6,105 bases of DNA from Jatrophihabitans sp. GTDB taxonomy: Bacteria > Actinomycetota > Actinomycetes > Mycobacteriales > Jatrophihabitantaceae. Below, in pieces: positions 1 to 6,105 of this stretch. Location: contig JAOPVG010000263.1 of the NCBI GenBank assembly GCA_025966255.1, positions 1 through 6,105 on the forward strand, written 5' to 3'. The first letter of the stretch is position 1. Every line of letters starts with the position of its first letter. The notes under the pieces are model-generated. The model did not search any database. It had not been told where the DNA came from and worked only from the letters and a program-made list of their open reading frames with translations. Position numbers and translations under genes: made by a program.

Positions 1-912
1 GATCAGGTCGGGGCCGCACTTCTGCCGACCCTGCTCACTGAGCTGCGGTCCACCCGGACCGACGACGGCACCACCCGCAAGACCTTGTGGCGGCTGCACG
101 ACGGCGCGCTCGTCGAGCGCGTCCTGATGCGTTACCCGGCCCACGGCGACGCCCGCGAGCGGATCAACGTCTGCATCTCCAGCCAGGCCGGCTGCGGGAT
201 GGCCTGCCCCTTCTGCGCGACCGGCCAGGGCGGGCTCACCCGCAACCTGTCCGCCGCCGAGATCGTCGAGCAGGTGCGGGCGGCGGCGCAGGCGGCCGCG
301 CGCGGTGACATGGGCGGCGGCCCCGGCCGGCTGTCGAACGTCGTGTTCATGGGCATGGGCGAACCACTGGCCAACGTCAACCGGGTACTGGCCACGCTGC
401 ACCGGCTGATCGAGCCCGCCCCGGCCGGGTTCGGCCTCTCCCGGCGTTCCATCACCGTGTCGACGGTCGGTCTCGTCCCGGCCATCGGGCGGCTCACCGA
501 CGCCGCTCTCGACGTCACGCTCGCCGTGTCGCTGCACGCACCCGACGACGAATTGCGCGACACCCTCGTCCCGGTCAACACGCGGTGGAAGGTCGCCGAG
601 GTGCTCGAGGCCGCCGACCTCTATGCGGCCAGGACTGGCCGCCGCTACTCGATCGAGTACGCGATGATTCGCGACGTCAACGATCAACCGTGGCGGGCCG
701 ACCTGCTCGGCGAGCTGCTCGCGCCGCGCCTGGCCCACGTCAACCTGATCCCGCTCAATCCGACCCCGGGCTCGCAATGGGACGCCTCGCCCAAGCGCGT
801 CGAGCGCGAGTTCGTGCAGCGCCTCGAAGCGCGGGGCGTGTCGGTCACCGTGCGCGACACCCGGGGGCGGGACATCGACGGAGCGTGCGGTCAGCTGGCG
901 GCCGCTCCCTGA
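1..912 (+). CDS. rlmN: Dual-specificity 23S rRNA (adenine-2503-C2)/tRNA methyltransferase RlmN, 5' end missing
   Basis: Radical-SAM enzyme of the cytoplasm. In this family it puts a C2 methyl on A2503 of 23S rRNA, in the peptidyl-transferase/exit-tunnel region, and on A37 of some tRNAs. The frame is open from base 1, so the N-terminus lies outside the window; 303 residues are visible against a usual 350-390. A TTG at 85 is not the start, because conserved family sequence (LLPTLLT, then [12 protein letters not shown]) precedes it. Visible in order, numbering from the window edge: Cys58 in CISSQ (family methyl-transfer cysteine region); the CX3CX2C iron-sulfur motif at Cys65, Cys69 and Cys72; GMGEP at 118-122 (SAM binding); SLHAP at 177-181; NLIPLNP at 248-254; and Cys296 in GACGQL, matching the C-terminal cysteine that is methylated during catalysis. 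All key residues are present, so the enzyme should be active. Between MRYP and Cys58 there are 11 residues where I recall about five. The 3' end overlaps the next gene if that gene starts at 885. Confidence 0.96.
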   Translation, partial: DQVGAALLPTLLTELRSTRTDDGTTRKTLWRLHDGALVERVLMRYPAHGDARERINVCISSQAGCGMACPFCATGQGGLTRNLSAAEIVEQVRAAAQAAARGDMGGGPGRLSNVVFMGMGEPLANVNRVLATLHRLIEPAPAGFGLSRRSITVSTVGLVPAIGRLTDAALDVTLAVSLHAPDDELRDTLVPVNTRWKVAEVLEAADLYAARTGRRYSIEYAMIRDVNDQPWRADLLGELLAPRLAHVNLIPLNPTPGSQWDASPKRVEREFVQRLEARGVSVTVRDTRGRDIDGACGQLAAAP

Positions 913-3077
913 CCGGTACGACGACCTCCACCGCCGCGGCCGCCCGCACCTCGCTGACCGCGCTGATCCGCAACGCTGCGAAGCTCGACCGCACCCAATC
1001 CGACCCCGTGGTCGCGCTGCGCAACGCGTTCGGCGTGGTCGCCCCGCTGATCGTGGGCACGCTCGCCGGCGGCGCGTCGGCCGGCCTGGCCGCGACGATC
1101 GGCGCCCTCCAGACCGCCTTCGCCGACCGGCCCGGCCCGTACCGGCTGCGGATGCTGCGGATGCTCGGCACCGCGCTGGCCGCCGCGATCACGAGCACCC
1201 TCGCCGTCCTGGCCTCGCGCAGCGACGCCGCGTCGGTCGTTCTGCTCCTGGTGCTGACCTTCGGCGCCGGCCTGCTGCTCACGGCCGGCCCGAGCGCTAC
1301 CCAGGTCGGCGTCGCCGGCGTGGCCGCCGCCCTGATCCTCGGGCACAACCCGCAACCGCCGTCCGTCGCTCTGCACGTCGGATTTCTGGTCTTCGTGGGC
1401 GGCGCGTTCCAGTCGCTTCTGGCCGTCGCGGGCTGGCCGCTGCGCCGGCACCGTCCTGAGCGCCTCGCCCTGGCCAAGCTCTATCGCGAACTGGCCGCGG
1501 CCGCGCGCGTTCCGCAGGGCACCACGGCCGGACCGCCCGCGGGCGACACACTGACGGCGGTGCGGGAGACGTTCTACGGCCTCGGGCACGACCACGGGCC
1601 GAGCGTCGAGGCCTACCGCGTACTGCTCGACGAGGCTGAGCGCGTCCGGCGCGAGATCCTCGTCGTCACCGGCGCCGCGGAGCGCCTGGCCACTGACCGC
1701 AATCCGATCCTGGCCGGACTCGTCCGCGGCGCGCTGTCCGCGGCCGGCGACCTGCTGGCCGAGATCGCCGACGCGCTCGATCAGGGCCGACCCGTCCGCG
1801 AGGATGTACTGCACGAGGCTCGCGGGGCGGTGCGGTTGGCGATCGAGCGCCTCGAGGACAGCACGCAGGCCCCGGGCGAGCTGACCCGCCGGGCCACGGC
1901 AGCCCGGCTGCGGGCGCTGTCCGGACAGTTGCGCGCCGCCGTCGAGAGCTCGCGCACCGGAGCCAGCGAAGGCCAACGCGGCGATGAGCCGGGCGCCGAT
2001 GGCGTGCGGCGGCTGCGCGATCCGCTCGCGATCGTGCGGGCCAACCTCGCACCCGACTCCGCGGTGCTACGGCACGCGATCCGCGCTGCGGTGCTGGTGG
2101 CTGTGTCCGACCTCGTGGTGCGGCTGATGGGCATCGACCGCGGCTACTGGGTGGCACTCACGATCCTGGTCGTGCTGCGGCCGGACTTCGGCGCCACGCT
2201 GCAGCGTTCGGTCATGCGGACGGTCGGCACGATCGTCGGACTCCTGGTGGCCAGCGAGCTCGTGCACTGGATCCCGGGCGGCGACTGGTGGCAGATCGCC
2301 CTGATCGCGGTGTTCGCCTTCGGCATGCGGTTCGCCGGGCCGGGAAACCTCGGGCTCACCGCGGCGAGCCTGTCGGCGCTCGTCGTGGTGCTGCTGGCCA
2401 TCAGCGGCATCCCCGCGCACACCACTCTGGTCAGCCGCTCCTTGTCGACCCTGGCCGGCGGCGTGTTGGCCGTCGCGGCGGCGCTCGCTCTCCCGGCCTG
2501 GGAGCGTCGCTTCGTCCCGACTCGGCTCGCCGCGCTGCTCGCCGCCTACCGCCAGTACCTGCTCGCCGTGGCCGACCTGGACACCGACCGCGAAACATTG
2601 CAGCGTGCCCGCGCGGCGTCCCGGCTCGCCCGGACCAACGCGCAGGCGTCGGTGGACCGGGCCGGCGCCGAACCCGTTCCGGCCCAGGGGCAGGTCGAGC
2701 TGGGGCAGATGGTGCTCGCGCACACGCACCGCTTCATCCACGCCATGCTGACGATCGACGCCCTGCGGCCCAAGCTGCGCGAGGCGGGCAGGGTGCTGGA
2801 ACTCTCGACCTTCCTGGCCGCGGCCGCTGAAACGTTGGCCGCAGCGCAGGCAGCAGTACGCGACAACTCCGCGCCCGGACCGGTGCCGAAGTTGCGCTCC
2901 CGGCAGGAGGAGCTGGCCGAGGCGTTGGCCGCACATCCCGAGCGGGTAGGCGGCATCGAGACCGCCACCACGCTGGTCGATGCCACAGATCGGATCACCA
3001 ACAGCCTCGACACCCTGATCGGCGAAGTGCGCCGACAATTCGAATCAGACGCCGCGCTAGCGTCGAAGGATGCCTGA
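885..3077 (+). CDS. FUSC family (YccS/AaeB-like) inner-membrane protein, two transmembrane modules
   Basis: Predicted polytopic membrane protein of the FUSC superfamily, whose members include the fusaric-acid-resistance proteins, AaeB (aromatic acid efflux) and YccS. The substrate is unknown. With the GTG at 885 it has 730 residues, the usual size for two-module members. Residues ~47-187 form a first hydrophobic block of about six helices, ending at GWPLRRHR. Residues ~188-396 are hydrophilic, charged and helix-rich, probably cytoplasmic. Residues ~397-555 form a second block of about six helices and carry the FUSC_2-type signature [16 protein letters not shown] at 420-435, followed by an RxxRTVGT-like stretch. 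Residues ~556-730 are a helical cytoplasmic tail. The start is uncertain. GTG 885 lies inside the end of rlmN with only poor Shine-Dalgarno candidates (GGAG at 880-883 is too close, GGGGGCGG at 863-870 rather far). GTG 1008 would give a shorter protein that still holds every helix. The open frame runs upstream to 585, but that part shadows rlmN. The stop overlaps the start of the peptidase gene. An efflux role is inferred from family only. Confidence 0.85.
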   Translation: MRSAGGRSLTGTTTSTAAAARTSLTALIRNAAKLDRTQSDPVVALRNAFGVVAPLIVGTLAGGASAGLAATIGALQTAFADRPGPYRLRMLRMLGTALAAAITSTLAVLASRSDAASVVLLLVLTFGAGLLLTAGPSATQVGVAGVAAALILGHNPQPPSVALHVGFLVFVGGAFQSLLAVAGWPLRRHRPERLALAKLYRELAAAARVPQGTTAGPPAGDTLTAVRETFYGLGHDHGPSVEAYRVLLDEAERVRREILVVTGAAERLATDRNPILAGLVRGALSAAGDLLAEIADALDQGRPVREDVLHEARGAVRLAIERLEDSTQAPGELTRRATAARLRALSGQLRAAVESSRTGASEGQRGDEPGADGVRRLRDPLAIVRANLAPDSAVLRHAIRAAVLVAVSDLVVRLMGIDRGYWVALTILVVLRPDFGATLQRSVMRTVGTIVGLLVASELVHWIPGGDWWQIALIAVFAFGMRFAGPGNLGLTAASLSALVVVLLAISGIPAHTTLVSRSLSTLAGGVLAVAAALALPAWERRFVPTRLAALLAAYRQYLLAVADLDTDRETLQRARAASRLARTNAQASVDRAGAEPVPAQGQVELGQMVLAHTHRFIHAMLTIDALRPKLREAGRVLELSTFLAAAAETLAAAQAAVRDNSAPGPVPKLRSRQEELAEALAAHPERVGGIETATTLVDATDRITNSLDTLIGEVRRQFESDAALASKDA

Positions 3078-5067
3078 AGATCCCTTCGCCGACCTCGCCA
3101 CCTACGCCGCCCTGCCCCGGCTGACCGGGCTCGCCCTCAACGCCGATGGGACTCGACTCGTCGCGGCCATGCAACAGCCTGACTCGAAGTGCGCTCGCTA
3201 CGCGTCCTCGCTGTGGGAGATCCCGCTCGGCGCGGGGGAGCCGGTCCGGCTCACCCGCTCGGAGAAGGGCGAGGGCGCACCGGCCTTCCGACCCGACGGC
3301 ACGCTGCTGTTCACCTCGGCTCGTCCGGACCCGGACGGCGACGATGACGAGGCCGCGCTGTGGACCTTGCCGCCGGTCGGCGAGCCGACGGTGCTGAGCC
3401 GGCGACCCGGCGGGCTCGGCGGCGCGGTCGTGGCCGCCGACAGCGGCGCGGTGCTCCTCGCCGGCAGCCGGCTGACGCACTCCACCGATGAGGACGACGC
3501 GCAGCGGCGCACGGCGCGCAAGGACCGCAAGATCAACGCGATCCTGCATACCGGCATGCCGATCCGCTACTGGGACCACGAGCTAGGCGACGAATCGTCT
3601 CGACTGCTACTGCTCGCACCGGGAGCGGAGGAACCCGTCGACCTCGCCCCCGACGCCACGACCGAGCTGACCCAGGCGGCCTACTCGATCAGCGCCGACG
3701 CATCGACGATCGCCACCACCTGGCGGGCCCGCCGGCGGCACGGCCGGGCGCCGGCAACAATTGCGGTGATCGACGTTGCAACCGGTAAGCGCAGCATCGT
3801 CGCCGCGGAGGACGGCTGGGACTTCGGCTCGCCAGTCATCTCGCCGGACGGTCGCAGCATTGCGCTCGGGGCGGAGCGGGACGCCACGTTCGAGACGCCG
3901 GTGAGTGCCGGCCTCACGATCGTGCCGGTCGAGGGTGGCGCGCCGGTACCGGTGCAGGTCGGCGACCTCTGGCCCACCGAGTGGGTATGGTCGCGCGATT
4001 CCGGCACGCTGTTCGTCGCGGGCGATCTGCACGGCCGGGGCGCCGTGCTGGCCGTCGATCCGCTGACCGGCGCCGTCGCCCGTCGGCTGGCCGACGACGC
4101 GGTCTACTCCAGCCTGTGCCCGACCCCGGACGGCGCGACGATCTTCGCGCTCCGCTCGGCGATGGACTCCGCGCCGACGCCCGTCCGACTCGACACCGGC
4201 GTCACCGACCAGACCCCAGGTGCGCTGGCGACGCCGGCGCCGACGCCGGAGCTCCCGGGCTCGGTCGTCGAGCTCGACGTGGCCGTCGCCGACGGGGTGA
4301 GCGTGCACAGCTGGCTGTTCCTGCCGCCGCCTTCCGACACGCCGGCCCCGGTCATGCAGTGGATCCACGGCGGCCCGTTCGGCTCGTACAACTCGTGGAG
4401 CTGGCGCTGGAACCCGTGGGTGGCGGTGGCGCACGGGTGGGCGGTGATCCTGCCCGACCCCGCTCTGTCGACCGGGTATGGCCAGGGCTGCATCGACCGC
4501 GCGTGGCCCTACCTGGCCGACGTCGTGTGGCACGAGGTGGAGGCCGTCCTGGACCACGTGCTCGAGCGGCCCGACGTCGACCCGACCCGAGTCGCCCTCC
4601 TCGGCGCGTCGTTCGGCGGGTTCATGACGAACTGGATCGCCGGGCACACCGACCGCTTCGGTGCCATCGTCACCCACGCCGGACTGTGGGCGCTGGACCA
4701 GCAGCACGCCACCACGGACGCCGCGCATTACAAGACGGGGATCTTCGGAACGGTTGCCGAGCACCCCGAGTGGTACGCGGACTATTCCCCGCACAACAGC
4801 GTCGACAAGATCGTGACGCCGATGCTGATCGCGCACGGCAACCGCGACTACCGCGTGCCGGTGAGCGAGGCGCTGCGGCTGTGGTGGGACCTCGTCAGTC
4901 GGTTCGACGGTGAGCCAGAAGCCATGCCGCATCGGTTCCTGCAGCTGACCGGCGAGAACCATTGGGTGCTCTCCCCGGCCAACGCGGAGATCTGGTGGGA
5001 TGCCGTGCTCGGCTTCTGCGCCGAGCATGTGCTCGGGGAACCCTGGACGCCCTCGACCCTGCTCTGA
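3070..5067 (+). CDS. S9 family (prolyl oligopeptidase/acylaminoacyl-peptidase type) serine peptidase
   Basis: Predicted to cleave short peptides or acylated peptides. It is 665 residues long, with no signal peptide or membrane segment, so probably cytoplasmic. Residues 1 to ~390 look like a beta-propeller: PD40/TolB-like blade motifs recur at NADG 24-27, FRPDG 73-77, SPDG 258-261, WSRDSG 307-312 and TPDG 352-355. Residues ~397-665 are an alpha/beta-hydrolase domain with HGGP at 433-436 (oxyanion region), STGYGQG at 467-473 and the nucleophile elbow GASFGG with Ser514. Asp593 in HGNRDYRVP and His631 in GENHW complete the triad. The ATG at 3070 is chosen because DLATYAALPRLTGLAL follows directly, as is usual at the N-terminus of this subfamily. 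Upstream, GAAGG (3065-3069) touches the ATG, which is too close for normal spacing, so coupling to the FUSC gene, whose stop lies at 3075-3077, is likely. Where many relatives have NPRGSTGYG before the elbow, this one has DPALSTGYG. Exact specificity cannot be read from sequence. Confidence 0.93.
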   Translation: MPEDPFADLATYAALPRLTGLALNADGTRLVAAMQQPDSKCARYASSLWEIPLGAGEPVRLTRSEKGEGAPAFRPDGTLLFTSARPDPDGDDDEAALWTLPPVGEPTVLSRRPGGLGGAVVAADSGAVLLAGSRLTHSTDEDDAQRRTARKDRKINAILHTGMPIRYWDHELGDESSRLLLLAPGAEEPVDLAPDATTELTQAAYSISADASTIATTWRARRRHGRAPATIAVIDVATGKRSIVAAEDGWDFGSPVISPDGRSIALGAERDATFETPVSAGLTIVPVEGGAPVPVQVGDLWPTEWVWSRDSGTLFVAGDLHGRGAVLAVDPLTGAVARRLADDAVYSSLCPTPDGATIFALRSAMDSAPTPVRLDTGVTDQTPGALATPAPTPELPGSVVELDVAVADGVSVHSWLFLPPPSDTPAPVMQWIHGGPFGSYNSWSWRWNPWVAVAHGWAVILPDPALSTGYGQGCIDRAWPYLADVVWHEVEAVLDHVLERPDVDPTRVALLGASFGGFMTNWIAGHTDRFGAIVTHAGLWALDQQHATTDAAHYKTGIFGTVAEHPEWYADYSPHNSVDKIVTPMLIAHGNRDYRVPVSEALRLWWDLVSRFDGEPEAMPHRFLQLTGENHWVLSPANAEIWWDAVLGFCAEHVLGEPWTPSTLL

Positions 5068-5110
5068 GACGTGCAGGTCGCCGTGCCTGACGCCGGTCCC
5101 GGTCCGGTGT

Positions 5111-5143
5111 GGCGACCCGACTCGTCGATCGGGCATTGTCGCC
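5111..5143 (+). terminator. Weak inverted repeat downstream of the peptidase gene
   Basis: GGCGAC (5111-5116) pairs exactly with GTCGCC (5138-5143). Inside it, CCGA (5117-5120) can pair with TCGG (5129-5132), with a five-base bulge (5133-5137) on the 3' arm and an eight-base loop. It starts 43 bases after the peptidase stop, a reasonable place for a plus-strand terminator or a transcript-end hairpin, but no T-run follows. In DNA this GC-rich, stems of this size also arise by chance, so this is a tentative call. Confidence 0.25.
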
Positions 5144-5169
5144 GCCCGGAGCCGTCGCCGGACGCGAAA

Positions 5170-5207
5170 CGCCCGGGACCGCGTTCGACGGAACGCAATC
5201 CCGGGCG
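5170..5207 (-). terminator. GC-rich two-tier hairpin, probable terminator for the MFS gene, possibly bidirectional
   Basis: Seen directly: CGCCCGGGA (5170-5178) is the exact reverse complement of TCCCGGGCG (5199-5207), a 9-bp outer stem. After a CC/AA internal mismatch, GCGTTC (5181-5186) pairs exactly with GAACGC (5191-5196), leaving the four-base loop GACG. It sits 23 bases beyond the MFS stop codon and about 100 bases beyond the peptidase stop. Read on the minus strand, the stem is followed by a short GTTTCG stretch; on the plus strand no T-run follows. Strong hairpins without a U-tract are common as terminators in high-GC actinobacteria, so a bidirectional role between convergent genes is plausible. 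The terminator function is inferred; the hairpin is certain. Confidence 0.65.
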
Positions 5208-5230
5208 GGCTTCGGGCTGAGCTGCTCGAG

Positions 5231-6105
5231 CTACTCGACGGCCAGGGCCGGTTCGGCGTCGGGAGCGACCTCCGCGGTCGCGGCCGGCTTGCGCGTCTTG
5301 ATCGCGAACGAGACGAGCAGCAGCGTCGCGGCCAGGAAGATGGTCGCCGTCCAGAAGGACCGGTCAGCCGCCACCACGAACACGTGCCGGGCCGCCTCAG
5401 CCTGGGACAACCCGCTGGGCAGATCGGCCGCGGCGCTCTTGCTCGCCGTGCCGAACACAGTGACCAGAACGGCCAGGCCGAGCGAACCGCCGACCTGCTG
5501 CATCACGTTGACCAGACCGGACGCGGCACCCGCGTCGCGTGGATCCACCCCGTCCAACGCCGTTGTCGTGAGCGGCACGAAGGCCAGGCCGTTGCCCAAG
5601 CCGAATACGAGCAGCGGACCAACCAGCGACAGGTAGCCGCTGTGTTCACCGAGCTGGGTCAGCCACAGCATGCCCAGCGTCGAGAACGTGATGCCGATGA
5701 CCATCAGCCGGTGGGCGCCGATCCTCTCGACCAGGTACCGCGCGCTGACCTGCGACGCGGCGAACACGATCGCCGTCAGGGGCACGAACGCGAAGCCTGT
5801 CTTCAGGTCGCTGTAGCCGAGCACGCCACGCAGGAACTGGGTGAGGAAGAAGAACATCCCCATCATTCCGGCGACGAGCAGCAGCCGGGCGACATAGGAG
5901 CTGCTTCGGTTGCGGTCGGCGAACAGCCGCAGTGGCGTTATCGGCGACTCGGCGTGCAGTTCCGTCTGGATGAACGCGGCCAGCAGGACGAGACCGGACG
6001 CGAAGGCGACCAGGGTCTCGGTCTGGCTCCAGCCGTCGGTCGCGGCGTGCACGAAGCCGAAGACGAGGGCAGCCATGCCGAGCGTGGAGGTCAGAGCACC
6101 ACCGA
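5231..6105 (-). CDS. DHA2-family (14-TM, EmrB/QacA-type) MFS drug:H+ antiporter, C-terminal part
   Basis: Major facilitator superfamily export protein of the cytoplasmic membrane. DHA2 members exchange protons for drugs or other toxic organic compounds. The gene reads leftward, stops with TAG at 5231-5233 and is still open at the right edge. The ATG at 6074-6076 is internal, because hydrophobic family-like sequence (GGALTSTLG) continues upstream of it. The visible 290 residues hold about eight hydrophobic segments, consistent with TM7-TM14. They include the typical linker ESPITPLRLFADRNR and the late DHA2 pattern GLGNGLAFVPLTT, then GAASGLVNVMQQVGGSLGLA. The protein ends in a short hydrophilic Ala/Glu/Pro-rich tail (…EPALAVE). 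The promoter, the first half and any neighbouring TetR- or MarR-type regulator, frequent beside such genes, lie outside the window. The substrate cannot be told; family assignment is firm. Confidence 0.93.
   Translation of the reverse strand, partial: GGALTSTLGMAALVFGFVHAATDGWSQTETLVAFASGLVLLAAFIQTELHAESPITPLRLFADRNRSSSYVARLLLVAGMMGMFFFLTQFLRGVLGYSDLKTGFAFVPLTAIVFAASQVSARYLVERIGAHRLMVIGITFSTLGMLWLTQLGEHSGYLSLVGPLLVFGLGNGLAFVPLTTTALDGVDPRDAGAASGLVNVMQQVGGSLGLAVLVTVFGTASKSAAADLPSGLSQAEAARHVFVVAADRSFWTATIFLAATLLLVSFAIKTRKPAATAEVAPDAEPALAVE

Larger units (their letters stand above)
5068..5230. other. Convergent intergenic region between the peptidase and MFS genes
   Basis: These 163 non-coding bases separate the stop of the plus-strand peptidase from the stop of the minus-strand transporter, so no promoter is expected here. 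An open frame on the plus strand (5109-5636) crosses the region, but most of it is antisense to the MFS gene and its translation resembles no family I know. The content I can support is one strong hairpin (5170-5207) and one weaker inverted repeat (5111-5143), both listed separately. Confidence 0.8.

Noticed and set aside
85..87. TTG at 85 as the start of rlmN
   Set aside because: In-frame sequence before it ([14 protein letters not shown]) is conserved in the family, so the gene begins beyond the left edge.
585..884. Upstream extension of the FUSC frame to 585
   Set aside because: It overlaps conserved rlmN coding sequence by about 300 bases, and the extra residues are Arg-, Gly- and Ala-rich without homology to FUSC proteins.
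891..3038. Minus-strand open frames (891-1976 and 2067-3038) opposite the FUSC gene
   Set aside because: Compositions dominated by Arg, Gly, Gln and Ala, with no membrane or catalytic motifs. They are explained as shadows of the FUSC coding strand.
3607..5136. Long minus-strand open frame (509 codons) opposite the peptidase gene
   Set aside because: Its translation is rich in Arg, Gly, Val and His, has no recognisable domain and mirrors the codon pattern of the real gene. Such antisense frames are typical of high-GC DNA.
5224..5231. 8-bp palindrome GCTCGAGC at the end of the MFS gene
   Set aside because: Short GC-rich palindromes are expected by chance in DNA of this composition, and there is no second copy or operator context.
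5109..5636. Plus-strand 175-codon open frame across the intergenic gap and the MFS gene
   Set aside because: It is mostly antisense to a clear MFS coding region, and its Ser/Thr/Ala-rich translation has no recognisable domain.
6074..6076. ATG at 6074-6076 (minus strand) as the start of the MFS gene
   Set aside because: The frame stays open to the window edge with family-like sequence, and the protein from this ATG would be only the C-terminal half of a DHA2 transporter.

Overview
This is a 6.1 kb, strongly GC-rich piece of chromosome. Third codon positions are almost all G or C, and GTG or TTG codons occur at plausible start sites. The RlmN-like protein reads like actinobacterial versions of the family, for example in its [18 protein letters not shown] core and its [15 protein letters not shown] lead-in. 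I would place the source in the Actinomycetota (Frankia- or Mycobacterium-like high-GC actinobacteria) but cannot go lower from this sequence.

Layout: three plus-strand genes run head to tail with overlapping ends. (1) The 3' part of rlmN occupies 1-912. It is a radical-SAM methyltransferase for 23S rRNA A2503 and is cut by the left edge. (2) A two-module FUSC-type membrane protein lies at about 885-3077; its start is uncertain. (3) A cytoplasmic-looking S9 (prolyl-oligopeptidase family) serine peptidase spans 3070-5067, with a beta-propeller-like N-terminal half and a complete Ser-Asp-His catalytic set. A 163-bp non-coding gap (5068-5230) follows and contains a strong GC-rich hairpin. (4) On the minus strand, converging on the peptidase, is the C-terminal portion of a 14-TM DHA2-type MFS drug/proton antiporter (5231-6105), cut by the right edge.

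How the genes relate: the overlaps suggest that rlmN, the FUSC gene and the peptidase gene are co-transcribed and perhaps translationally coupled. No shared biochemical pathway is evident. The reading is a housekeeping rRNA-modification gene with a membrane protein and a peptidase attached downstream. The MFS gene is a separate transcription unit. Almost the whole window is explained by four ordinary genes. I saw no mobile element, CRISPR array, tRNA or rRNA gene, and no convincing novel system. The findings are therefore modest: gene order and overlaps, a small insertion in RlmN, two-fold symmetry in the FUSC protein, variant motifs in the peptidase, and the intergenic hairpins.
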